Under the pieces are notes generated by a model that worked only from the letters and a program-made list of their open reading frames with translations, did not search any database and had not been told where the DNA came from. 64,000 nt of DNA from Liriodendron chinense (taxonomy: Eukaryota; Streptophyta; Magnoliopsida; Magnoliales; Magnoliaceae): positions 12,532,215 through 12,596,214 of the forward strand of contig ML058484.1 of assembly GCA_003013855.2 (NCBI GenBank). Direction: 5' to 3'. Both the position numbers and the translations under genes were made by a program. The first letter of the stretch is position 1; every line of letters starts with the position of its first letter. This document shows, piece by piece, positions 33,050 to 46,100 of the stretch.

Positions 33050-35012
33050 GGGCTCGTTTGGCATCTCTAACTCTAATTCAATAAGAGATTTTTGAATAAG
33101 AGTTACTTTAATGAGTCCTTTTTGTTCTAGCTCTTGTTTTAAATAAGCCCATTTGATAAAATCTAAAAAAAAAAAAAAAAAAACTCTTATTTAAAATAAG
33201 CACGTTTGGTAAAACTTTCAAATAAGAGCTTTTTTTAAAGGTAGTTGATGACATTTTTAAAGATTACAACAACTTTAATATATGATTGTTTTGGTGGACT
33301 GTACATCATGTGGGGCCCAACATCATTGTTAATTGTTCTTTATGTGGGGCCCCTCAATGTCCACTACCCATCACCCATCACGTGGACTCCACATTTGATG
33401 TGTCCATAGTGTAGGCCCTACCTTTGAAGTGAATTGTCGATCATGTGGGGCCCACTTTTGATATCTACCATTCATCATGTGGGGTGCACCTTCTATGTGG
33501 ATCATCCATCATACGGCCCACTTTGGATATAGGTCATCCATTACGAGAGACCTTGGATGTGGACCGTCCATTAGGTGGGGCCCACTTAATGTGAACTGTT
33601 CATTATAAGGGGCCACACTTTTATGTGGGTCATCCGTCATGTGAAGCCCACTTCGTCCATTATGTGGGCCCACCTTGATGTGGACCATTCATCGTGTGGG
33701 GCCCCACCTTCATTATGGGTTGTTCATCATGTGGGTCCATCTTTGATATCAATTGACCATCATGTGGGCCCACCTTCAATGGCCATAATCCATCATGTGG
33801 GTCCCACCTTTGACGTGGACTTTCCATCAAACGGGACCCACTTGATGCGCATGTTCCATCATGTTGGGCCACACTTTGATGTGTCCCACCTATCATGTGG
33901 GGTCCACCTTTGATGTGAACCTTTCATTATGTGGGCCCACCTTGATGTGGGGCCTCACTTTAATATGAGTCATTCATCATGAGGGTTCCATCTTTGATGT
34001 CCACCATCCATCATGTGGGTCCCACCTTTGTTGTGGACCACTATCATGTGGGGCCCACTTGATGTGGATAATCCATCATGTGGGACCCACCTTTGATGTC
34101 CACCATCCATCGTGTAGGTCCCACCTTGGCTGTGGACCGTCCATCATGTGGGGCCCAACCTTTAATATGGGTCATTCATCATGTAGGCCCACCTTTAATT
34201 AATGTCAACCTTCCATCATGTGGTCTCACATTCAATATCCACCATCCATCACGTGGGTCCTACCTTTGATGTGGAACATCCATCATGTGGGTCCCACCTT
34301 TGTTGTGGACCGTCTATCATGTGGGGCCCATTTTATGTGGATAGTCTACCATGTGGGACCCACCTTTGATGTCCACCATCCATCATGTAGGTCCCACCTT
34401 TGCTATGGACCACCCATCATGTGGGGCCCAACCTTCAATATGAGTCATTCATCATGTGGGCCCACCTTTAATGTCAATCTTCCATCATCTGGTTCACATT
34501 CAATGTCCACCATCCATCATGTGGGTCCCACCTTTGATGTGGACCATCATCAGGAAGGGCTTGCTTGATGTGGATCATTCATCATGTAGGGCCACAATTT
34601 GAAGTGGGCCATCCATCATGTGGGGCTTGCCTTTGATGTGATCGTGTTTTTTGTAGGCCCACCTTTGATATGGGTCATTCATCATGTGGGGCCCACCTTC
34701 ATATGGGTCGTTCATCATGTGGGCCTTTCTTGAAGAAATTGTAAAGAGAAGAGAAGAGAAGAGGGTAAGATGAGAATTACTTGAAAAGTTCAATAACAAA
34801 CTTGTCCAAAAATTAGTTCAAAATGTCTCCCTACTTAAGTCAAATAAGCTCTGTTTCAAAAAGTAACTCCTCCCCAACTTATTAAATCGAAGCCTATTTG
34901 CTACTTTCTAAACAAATAAGCACCTGATTAGACTTTTACCAAACGGTTTAAAAGTTCTTTTTTTAAGAAATAAGCCAATAAACTCTTATTTGTAGAGATG
35001 CCAAACGCCACC
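33050..35012. mobile_element. PIF/Harbinger-like non-autonomous transposon carrying a satellite
   Basis: Left end GGGCTCGTTTGGCATCTCTA and right end complement GGTGGCGTTTGGCATCTCTA give terminal inverted repeats of about 20 bp with 4 mismatches. The flanking 3-bp duplication is TAA (33047-33049 and 35013-35015). A 3-bp TAA target and GG(N)nCGTTTGG ends are the marks of PIF/Harbinger (Tourist) elements. Subterminal AATAAG-type repeats face each other (33080-33240; 34850-35000). No transposase is encoded. The centre (about 33300-34740) is a tandem GGGCCCAC satellite, so open frames there (33623-33913, 34218-34568) are translation of repeats, not genes. Confidence 0.8.
33300..34740. repeat. GGGCCCAC satellite with higher-order structure
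   Basis: Roughly 38 imperfect monomers of 35-40 bp with the pattern CCATCATGTGGGGCCCACC then TTTGATGTGGACC. Each contains the palindrome GTGGGGCCCAC or GTGGGCCCAC. Blocks of seven to eight monomers recur: the segment starting at 34078 is repeated from 34351, a 273-bp higher-order period. It stops abruptly at the AT-rich arms of the carrier transposon. Confidence 0.85.
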
Positions 35013-35015
35013 TAA

Positions 35016-37142
35016 AATAACGAGTGGTCCATATTTAGATGATTAAAAGTAACCCTAATATTTAATATTTGGTAAGCTCCACCCATAGTCAAAGATTCAT
35101 AAAATGTACATTGCCTTACAAACATGCAATTTGTGCATATGATGAGTCACCACCATCTTTAAAATGTGAAAAATTGCTACCAGAGTTTCTAGATCATTAG
35201 GACCCCAAAGCCAAGTGAGTAACTCAGAAACAGTGAGCTTGGGTTGCATTAAATGCACAAGTCATTTGTATAGAGTTAGATGTGCCTCATTCTTGGGTTC
35301 ACACTGATATGAGAAAAGGGATGGACGATGTGGATAAACAGATACATCACAGTGGGCCTTCTAGAGCATACTGTCCAAGCAGGGTAGGATGCAAACTGCC
35401 TCCACAAAATTGAAGCACATCCAACTTTCAAGTGGAAGGCACCACTTGAAAGAGTGGGAATTGAACGCCCATGGTTGAAAACTTCTTGTTGGATCAAGTT
35501 GCTATTTATGTTTTACCTTCATTTATGTCTATGTGACCTTATGAACAGGTTGATGACAAATAAATGTCACTGGAGGGCACAAGAAGGTTTCAACTGATTT
35601 CATTATCCCCACCTTTCCTTGTTGTGATCTGTTTGAGCTTTGTATATGCTTTAATTTTGGGCTATTACCCTAACATGAATTGATAAAATGGATGGACGAA
35701 GCGGTGAAGACAGCCTCGTATCAACACTGAGGTCATGGTATCAATTCCCCAAAGCAGGGGTGGCTGACATTGCAGTGTAACTAACAGGGGTTGGGTGTAC
35801 TACCAGTGGGGTGTGTGTATTTCATATAAATGCCACGGCATGTGACAATTAGATTTAATTCATGTAAATGTCATTTCCCAAGACTCATTTCAGTCCACTA
35901 ATCAGGTTGGCCACAGTTAATGAGACAAATGTACAACTAAAGAAACATGGCCGAAGATTTCTAAGCCGCTCATCTGTTTCAAGCATCGAGGCTCACCTCA
36001 GGAGTGAACCAACCCTGATTCTTTTGTAAGAACATCTTCAAAATTGGAACCACCTGATGGACCACTTGGATATATATTGTAACGAGTATGAGCGTGGACT
36101 AAGCAAACTTTTATGGGACGCAAAGGGGACGTTTCAATTACTCATATGCCACGTATGCAATTCTTAAGTGGGCCAGAAGCATTATAGTTGGCCCTGTGAA
36201 CTTTTCAACGGTGGGGCGTTTATTCACTAATGTTTCCTATGTTGTGGTCCACCTGAGATTTGGATTGCTTCATTTTTGGGCCCATTGCCCTAAGATGAGT
36301 TGGAAAAAACGGATGGTTGGCGTGGATATACTAGTTGGGGATCCACCGAATCCGACCCTGCTCAGTTCATTCGGGTAGAAATCCGACTGGGTATTGAGTT
36401 ACTGAGTCAACTCTGTCCGGCCAACAGTAAATGTATATGGTTTATCCACGCCGTCCATCCGTTTTTCAAGCTCACTTTAGAGGTTAAATTTAAATTTAAG
36501 CATATCAAAGGCTCAAGTGGACCACACCACATGAAACAGTGGGAATAATGATTTTCACCGTTGAAACCTTTGTAAGGCCTACAGTGATGCCATCCAACCT
36601 GTTGATAAGGCCACACGGACATAGATGAAGGGAAAACACAGATACCAGCTTGATCCAAAACTTCTATTACTCCCAATAAATTTTCAACGGTTGACGTTCA
36701 AGTCACACTGTTTCCTATGGTATGGTCCACTTGAGCTTCGGATATGTTTCATTTTTGTACTCAAGCCCTAAAATTATCTCATAAAATGGATGAACGGAGC
36801 GGATAAAATACACAAATCACAGTGGACCCCACAGTTTCCTCAGTACGCAATCCGCTTCCGTTTGCTATTTTGACCCCTGATTCGTGGACATTTGCTGGTT
36901 GAAATAAGACCGTTGGATATTTTTATTTTAACCGTCAAATAAATGTCCATCAATCAAATAAGCCCAAATTTTGGTTCATATTACTCGTATGACACGTATG
37001 ACAATTCCCAAGTGCCTGCGTATCATCCAAACGCTCTTCCAGAGTATCAAAGTTTTTTTTTTCCCTATCCAGGCAACGACCAGAGCACAACTCTCGAGTA
37101 AAATCCAATCCAAAAAGACTTCTCTTATCGCCTCTCTCTTTC
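35016..37142. other. Upstream region of the SDR gene with dispersed repeats
   Basis: No coding sequence is supported. Several copies of a dispersed repeat (TGGTCCACTTGAGCTT ... AAAATGGATGGACGG ... CACAGTGGGCCC) lie at 35320-35370 and 35590-35720, about 36230-36340, 36430-36560 (reverse) and 36700-36840. The 5' leader of the SDR gene, CT-rich, starts somewhere near 37050; I see no clear TATA box. Confidence 0.5.
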
Positions 37143-40100
37143 ATGGGAATCACAACCCTCACTCCTCTCTCCAAACCTCGCGTTCTACAGCCGTCTATCT
37201 ACCGGTCATCTAATCCACGCCGTCCAATTCCACTTCTACACCCCAACTTCCTTCTCTCATTCTCCTCCTTCCCAAACCGTAACCTCAGGATCAAACGCAG
37301 ACCGTCGATGGCGACGCCACTTCAATCTTCCACCATTGGTAAGTAATTACGATTTTCCCCATCTTATCCCACCACGATCGTTCCTCATTTTAGTTCCATA
37401 ACATCGTTTGATGGATGGCAGATTTGTTATTTCATGTAATATTGTGTCTTTCTGTCATAGTTTTTTCGGTTTGGACATGAATTTTTCCCTTTTTGGATGA
37501 ATTTTGTTTTGATTATATGATTATTTATTTATAAAGATGATGTAATTTGTGATTGTTCCTTCTGAAAAATGGAGATTTTGGCGGTCTGATTGTCGATCTA
37601 GGCCGTCTAATCGTTTCGAGGGTCTGATTGTCAATCCTGGTTGTCTAACTACTTACCCTGTGAGGAGATTATGTGAGAATTTTGGTAATGATGATGTAAT
37701 TTGTGATCATTTGATCTGAAAATTGATGGTCTTGGTGGTCTGATCGTCAATCTAGGCTGTTTGATCTTCTCATGCGGCCTGATTGCTTATCTAGGCTTGT
37801 CTGCTCAGTCTAGGCCATCTAACCACTTACCCTGTGAGGGGATTATGTGAGCATTTTTGTAATGATGATGTAATTTGTGATCATTTTGTTGTGAAAATTG
37901 GAGATCTTCGCAGTCTGATCATCGGTGTAGGCTGTCTGATATTTTAGGCGGCCTGATTGCTCATCTAGGCTGTGTGATCAGTCTAGGCCATCTAACCACT
38001 TACCCTGTGAGGGGATTATGCAATCATTTTTTGCAATGCCGATGTAATTTGTGGTCATCCATTCTAAAAACTGGAGATTTTGGCGGTCGGATCGCTGATC
38101 TAGGCCGCTGATTGTTTCGGGGTCTGATTGTCAATCTAGGCCGTCTAACTGGTTACCCTGTGAGGGTAAAGGGGGTTGTTACATGCTAAATGTGTTTAAG
38201 GTCTGTTGCATGGCCAGTTATGAATAAGGCCCATGCACGAGGATCTGTGGATCTCATATTGAGGGTCAAAGATCAAGCAAATGCTTTATGTGAGAGCATG
38301 GCAAGCTAGAAAGCTCTAAGGGCATGTTTGAGATCTGGGAAATGGGAATTTAGTTCATAGTACAGTAGTAGTTAAGCTATTGGATATGTGTAGCATTTGT
38401 TGCAAGGCCAGAGTTTTCATTGCTTTTAGGAGATTCTTTGTTATGGGATCCTTTGGTTTAAGGGCCTATCTCAAAATGTTCCATCAATCTTCACGCTTTT
38501 GGCATATCGGTTAGCTGCCTAACATTTGGTATCAAAGTTGGCACTGTGTTTTGTGTTCGAACCTCAGATAGGGCAACCTGTGGAAAGGGCAACCTGGACC
38601 ACCAAAAGGTGGAAAGATCTACCTGGAAGGCCAGAGTGAGAGCTGCCACAACATGCAAAGGGTTAATTGGCCGCAAGCCAAAGTGAGCACCGCCCTGGAC
38701 TATGGCTATAGAGCATGACGGGGTGTTACGATCCTTAGTGGTTTTAGGGACCTAGCTTGGTGCATTTTATCATCATTGGACTCCTAGGTAGGGGTGCAAC
38801 TCAGGCGGGGCAGGGCAGGGCGAGTCAGGTTGGGTTAGTTGAGGTACCTGAGTCCGACCCGACCTCAAGAAGACCCGAGCCTTACCTGACCTCAAGAGGA
38901 CCCTACCGGCAAGGCGGCAACCAACCTGACCTGAATTCTAACTCGGGGTGCCAAATCCGATCCCAACCCAAAATTCCTCTATGCTTAACCGTAACCCCAC
39001 CCAAACCAACTCAACCTGGCAATTTCATCTCGTTAGTCCGACCGGATCTAACCCAGCCTGAATTTGCTCAACTGAACCCACTCCGATTTCAAATCAGGTC
39101 CCTACCTTAATACGATTTGAACTCAGGTTGCGTCAGTTGGGTTCGGGTTAGCCTGAACCCAAGTTGTAGCTCTAATCTTGGGGCATATGTATGTATAGAA
39201 TGTGTTGTTGGTATTGGCTTTGTATCATTAATATGTTCTGATATAGATGCATTTTAGTGGAATGCCTTTTCAATGCATTTCTACCACCGACAATTTTAAT
39301 GGAGATCGATATCATTCCAAGATCAAGATGCCTGAAGAGTATTGTGTTGGGAATCAATGTATCATGATAGATTCATACAGAGTTGGTACGATCAGATGAT
39401 ATTATGAACCTTGATGATGATGCCATTGATTAATTACTTATTTGCATATTCGTACCTTTTGTTTTATCATTGCATTCAATGTATTATGCAATCAATTTTA
39501 GTTCTAAGTTATTTTTAGAAAGAAGTTTTATTACCTTTTGATGGATGCAGGTGCACCTAATGAAGGACTGGAGGTTTCATCTTCCGGTCAGGTTGGGGAA
39601 AATGATCTGTTGATTGTGGGGCCTGGTGTACTTGGTCGCATAATAGCAGAAATATGGAGACAGGTATTTGTCCTTCATTTGATGTGACAAGTTATACCTG
39701 TTTATTTTACCACATCCTATTTTCTCCTTTCTATAATGAAACCCAATATCAGCAGTTGGATCATGGATGTATATTCTTCTCCCAAGGATAAGTGAGCATC
39801 AACCACAATTGAGAACCGTTTGAAATTTTAGATTCCAGCGACCATGAAGCTTCGCTACTATTTCAGGCTTCAGTGTAAATGGAAGATCCTTTCCATAACA
39901 TTTAGAGTTTCCTTTATAAAATTGTGTGTACGTGCATGTGCACCTAGCTGAAAGGGAAACGATAGGATGGGGATACCGAGCTTTCCTGTGTTGTGGCCTA
40001 CTTGAGCTTTAGATTTTCCTCGTTTTTGGGTTGACGTCCTAACATGAGCCGGCTCAATAGGTGTACAATATAGATTTCATGCAATCATCCCAATGGGCCC

Positions 40101-43100
40101 CATAGAGCCTTTCTTGCACGATCTCCTTACTACAATACGTCATGTTGATACACTCAAGGAGGAGGAGAAGTGATAATCACATTCACATAGGAGTTTTGGA
40201 AAACAAAGATATATGGTCACTAGTGCTAGCCAAACCATAGTTTTTATACCATCCTCGTACACGTGAAATTAGCCTCTTAGTGAGTATTAGATGGTTGATT
40301 GCAACCATGGTGTCCATGAGCTCATTCAGTGAGCAAGGTCTAGCTTGATTTCATCTTTGGCAGCTTTATATGTTTGACATATCTTCAGTCACTACTTAGT
40401 GGCCTGTCAATGGTGGGCTGGACTGAATGGTTGGTTCATCTCAAAATTTTGAAGTTCGTGTTTGAATGCAGGTATTCTGTAGGAAGCTTCCTTTATTCTA
40501 GTATGGTGAACTTGGTATCTATATTTACTATCTAGCGGACAGGACTATGGTGATTTGACCACTTTTTAAAATGGTAGTAGCTCATCCACCGCACAATTGT
40601 CATGCATGTACATCAATCTCATCCAAATTGCAGGTCCCATTGTGGATGGAGCATAACACAGCAATCAACTGTTAAATAATCCTGTCCAATGGTGGCAATT
40701 AAATGGGAAGTTAAAACTGTCAGTGAACCAAATTCAACAAGCCAAATGAGGTGTCATTGATCGTCTGATCAATGTGATTTTCCAGTCGTGCTCCATTCAC
40801 ATCAGGGTACGTAATGTATATGGATGATGAGTAGTCATCATTTGAATAATGGTGGTAAGCACACACCTTAGTCTAGTCTTATGCCTATCACACACCCACA
40901 CCCACTTGTAGAAGGCATCACACTCCACTAGGCTAAACTCGTGTGGACATTTCTCAACACTATTTTAATTGGATATGTGTGAAATTTCCATTTTCTCATT
41001 GGAAGCGGAAATGTTTACTTCATTTGGCCGTTTTGTTTTGGAGTGTCATTGCATGTTCTCTGATGCACAATTCCATGAATGTTCAAGCGCTGAAGGGTAA
41101 AATGGGATGCTTTGGTAACTTTATCACTTGGTTAATTCTCCTATTTCTGGGGATGTATTCCAAGAGAAATATTAACATGTAAGATATGCTTTGGAACAGG
41201 AACATCCAGGCTGTGAAATATTTGGGCAGACAATGACTGCGGATCACCATGATGAATTGATAAAAATTGGGATAAACCCGTCAGTAAAAGAGTCAAAAGC
41301 AACTCGCCAGTTTCCATATGTCATTTTCTGTGCTCCACCATCCCGAAGTGTAGACTACCCTGGTGATGTGAGGTAATCGTGATATTGAAGCTTCTTGCCA
41401 TGTATAAATTAGCTGATTAAGTATATGCCATAGTTTTAAATATCCGATATGATATGGCTGTGCAGAGGGCCGATATGTGGTTGATATGAGCCCATATTGG
41501 TGGAATGTGGATACATATCTGCCTGTATTGACCTTTAAAAAAAAATGCCTATATTGTTTCAGAAATCGGTGCCTGATACACCCCCTGGTACCAATATTTA
41601 AAACCTTGGTATATGCCTTATTTGCAATATGACCACAATTACTTACCGATCAAGGTTGCAGTCAGCAGAGTGATCTAATTTATTTTCTTGGTTTATCTTT
41701 CTAAACCATGGTTTAGAAACAATGTTGTGACCTTGCTAGCATTACCATTATGTAACTGGAATAGTTGTTGTAAAACATTAAAAATAGGAAAATGGAAAAG
41801 GTTGGGCCCATGGGAAAAATAATGGTTGTTTCTTTGTCAACAACTGCCTTTATCTTCCAAAAACATCATGCTGTTATACTTAGAAAGAAAAGGCCTGTGT
41901 AAGTAACAGATATCATTCTATATAATGGCCATTATGGAGAAGGCCATTATTAATGGTTGTTTTTCTCAACGCATCAAGGTAGAGTGACCTTTCTAGCGAT
42001 CATGATGTTGTGATGGGATTTCTGATTATTTTCGTAAACCATAATCAAAAGACATTCCGATCTTCTAGTTGGGCCATGCCACAATGGTACCAGTGCCAAG
42101 GTATTGAATAACGGTAACGCTGGCCGTTATGGCCCTGTAATGGTCAATTTTTTTTAAAGGAAAAAAATGCATTGGCCCCGTGTTGGAATGTTATGGGCCC
42201 GTTACAGTTGTTATTGCTGTTACAAGCCCGTTATGAACCTTTTTTTTTTTCAAGTCGGGCGTTACGACTCTATATCATGTAGACTGCCAACATTACTGAT
42301 ATGTAGTGGCTGTTATGGCTGTAGTGTGACCCTGTTTTTAATACCATGACCAGTACAACCATAACTTTACGATGGTACTAGCTAGATGTTGTGCCCATGT
42401 AATTTTTTCACACCATCCAAACCATCCATTAGATGCATCACCTTAAGATACTTCTGAGGTCCAATGTTGACATTGAAATTTCTGCTAAGGTTGATCCATG
42501 CTAACCATCACTAGCTAGCACAGGGCGGGTCGCCCTCATCTACAAGTTAGCGCAGGACCAGGTTACGAACTAACTGTTGTCAGCGTGAGACCATTTATGG
42601 CATTCTGCAAATGGTTAGGGCTAGTGCGGGTCCATGATTCACTTATCTCACTCACTGTCTACAGACAATGTGGAAACCCTTTGGCACACTATGCTCGAAG
42701 AGTTAGGGCCAGTGCCGGTCCTCTAGCGTCCACTCCGCGCTCATTATCCAAGGGTAGCACAGGATAACAGTGGACAATATTCAAGGAATCAAAATACAGT
42801 TTGTGCTCGTTGTCTAAGGACAATGCGAAACCTATGCAGGATGAACCGCACAACGTGATTGCGGGCAATGCGGTACCAGTTTTTTTGACAGGAGTTCACT
42901 CCACACCAATGGCCAATGCCAGCATGGGGTGACATTTTGCACCTAGCACATTGACAGAAAGTACTTTGAGTTGTTCAATGACAATGGCGACTTGACATGT
43001 CTCTAGGTGGGAAATGACCACATAACCTCCTCAAGGGCAGGAGATAACTGTCTCTCTTCACTATAAATACCCCTTCGGGTCTTCATTTCTGTCATTCGTG

Positions 43101-46100
43101 CTATATGGCTCCTGAGAATGCCTAAGAGCTCTCTGGATCCTTCACACAACTCTCTTCCTTCTCCTCATGCCATGGCTTGGGACAAGGTGAGAACGAGTCT
43201 GAAGATGGCTCTACACTAGCCTTTGGACCTTTGTTTTTTCTTGAGAGAGATTGCCTTTGGACCTTAGAAAGCTCCAAAGCGAGAAGAAAGAATACAAAGC
43301 CCCAGGCCCCAAAAGTGCAAAGCTAAATTAAGTGAGCAGCCGGGGCTGCCTTAACATGAGCCGCCCATTCATTAACAAGCCTTAAAACTTTAGAAATCAC
43401 TTCATTCGCCCCCACTTCCACATTCCGGAAGCATCTCCCATTCCTGGATCCCCACACAACCCAAGGCCCAGCCAAAATGAATAACCGCCAAAACACTTTG
43501 CACTCCTTAATGACCCCTCCCTCATGCCACGCCCACATCAGATCTTTGACTGTTTTTGGCATGACCACATCATCTGAAAGGAAGAAAGAAAGTAGTCCCA
43601 AACCGTTTTCACAAAGGGACAATGGATGAAAAGATGATCGATTGTTTCCTCATTCCCCATGCACATAAGGCAAATATTGGGAAGGACCATTGCTCTTCTC
43701 TGGAGATTGTCGATTGTGACGATTCTTTTCCGACCTACCAACTAAACAAACACAGCTACTCGAGGGGGAGCCCCATAGTACCATTGATGAAAAGGATGAG
43801 AAGGGGTTGGATAGGTAGGCAGTGAAGAGATGAAAGAATAGAGCGAGGAGACCGTCAACTTCCCAGTCCTATTGGTAGCCCAAAAGACCATATAATCCAC
43901 AGTCCGGTCCATCTTCACCGATTGCAAGAGGGCCATCAAATCCACAAACTCTTCGCACTCATAATCTGTCAGATTCCTGCAGCAAGGGGGTTTGCCATAC
44001 AATGCACTCCCCAACCCAACAGTAACATTCCTTCACCCGAATGAACCGATCAGGTGCAAGGCTTGCAATTGCTGGAAATAACACCAGAAGGGACTAAGAC
44101 CCACACTAGAAATCAACCCAGAAACGAGTATGAGAGCCGCTACCTACTTTGAGGGAAATACCTTTGCTAACCATCTATTTTATGGCCATAATCCCTTTCC
44201 AGACTCCCGAGGTTCTGTACCTGGATGATGCCTTGATATACCAGCCACAATCCTGCACCCCATACTTGGATGCAATGAGGATTCTCCAAAACATGTAATC
44301 TTCCGTGCAGAACCTCCAAATCCACTTGCCCAGGAGGGCTAAGTTCATGGAAGCTAAAAGCTTTATGCCGGCTCCCCCTTCCTTCACTGGCTTACAAACT
44401 TCTTCCCACATAAGCAAATGAAACTTCCTTCCTTCTCTCGCCTCGTTCCAAAGAAAGTCCCTTCTAAGCTTCTCTAATTTTTGTAACATTGAACTCGGAC
44501 ATCTGAAGAGGGACATGAAATAAATTGGCATGTTGGAGAAGGCACATTTATTGAGGGTACGCCCCCCCCCCCCACCCAACGATAAACATTTGCATTGCCA
44601 CAAGGCTAAGGTTCGCTTGATCATCTCAATGACCTTATCCCATAAGTGAATACGAGGTTTTCCGATACAGAGAGGCAAACCAAGGGACGGATTGGGAAAA
44701 GATCCTGCACGACACCTGAAAGCAATCGCCAGATGGCTCAGCTCCAAATCATCCACGTGAATGCCCAACATTTCTGATTTTTTAATTTTCAGCCCTGACG
44801 CCGCCTCAAAACAAACCAAAATTTTTCGAAGATTTTGCACTGAGTCCCTATTCACCTCATAGAAAAGGAGCGTATCGTCTGCAAACTGAAGATGGCTAAT
44901 GCTTCTCTAAAAACCTGCAATGTGGAACCCACCAAAAGCCCATTTTCCTCCCCTTTGAGTAGCATCCTACTCAGAGCTTCCATAACCACCACAAAAAGAT
45001 AAGGCGAGATGGGATCTCCCTGTCTAAAGCCCGCGGGAAGCCTTAAAAAACCCCTTAGGCGACCCATTCACCAAAATCGAAAACGAGGCAGATTGGATGC
45101 AAGCTTTAATCCACGTTCTCTATTTCAAACCGCAACCTATCCTATCGAGCATGTAGTCTAAGAACTCCCAGTCAACATGGTCGTAAGCCTTCTCGATGTC
45201 TAATTTGCAAACAATCCCACTCTTCTTTTCACAATGCCTGGAATTAATATGCTTGTGGGCAATAAGAGCGATATCAAGAATCTGGCGGCCTAGAAAAAAC
45301 GCCCTATGGTTTTCAGAGATCACTTTGGAAATGACATCCTTGAATCTGGAGGCTAGGATTTTGGCCAAAATCTTGTAAGGACCCCCAATCCGACTTATGG
45401 GTCTAAAGTCTTTCAATTGATCGGCCTCTTTCGCCTTTGGAATGAGCGCTACAAAAGAGGCTCCCGTATCAACCGAAAGCTTTTGACGGTCTGCAAATTC
45501 CACCACAAAGTTAGTCACATCCTTTCCCACCACATGCCAGAATTTTTGAAAAATACAATCGGGAAACCATCTGGACCCGGAGCCTTGTCCCCACACATGG
45601 AAGCAAGGACTAATTTGATCTCTTCTTTCGACACTGGCCTTTCCAACCAAGACGCATCATTGACAAAGAGGCAGCTTAACTGCAGATTGTCCAACCTCGG
45701 CCTGTCCCACGGGTCCCCAACAAGAAGGTTTTTGTAGAATGAAACAATCTCCTCACAAATGCGCTCCCTATTTGTGATATGCTCCCTATCAATCCGCAGA
45801 CTGTGAATTCTATTTGCCCGAAATCTTGCACTAGTGGTATTATGAAAAATCGAGTATTCTTATCCCATTCTTTTAGCCAAATCGCTCTGGATCTCTGGCG
45901 CCACCTGATCTCTTCCTCCCTAGCCCTATCCGCATAGCTCTTGGATAGCTCCGTCCTTTTAAGCCTGTCTGAGGTCTTCCTCAGACAGGCCTACTGCTTC
46001 TTCCGCTAAATCTAACTGGTGAACGTCTTCAGCCAACTTATCAAAGAATTCCTCTCTCTTTCTTAGAACATCTTTCTTCCACTCTTTCAGTTTCTCCTTC

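Noticed and set aside
33623..34568. Long open frames in the GGGCCCAC satellite
   Set aside because: Periodic His/Val/Gly/Pro peptides are translation of the tandem monomer.
43200..43270. GCCTTTGGACCTT direct repeat as the LINE target duplication
   Set aside because: Both copies lie on the same side of the LINE; no matching copy was found beyond its other end near 46830.
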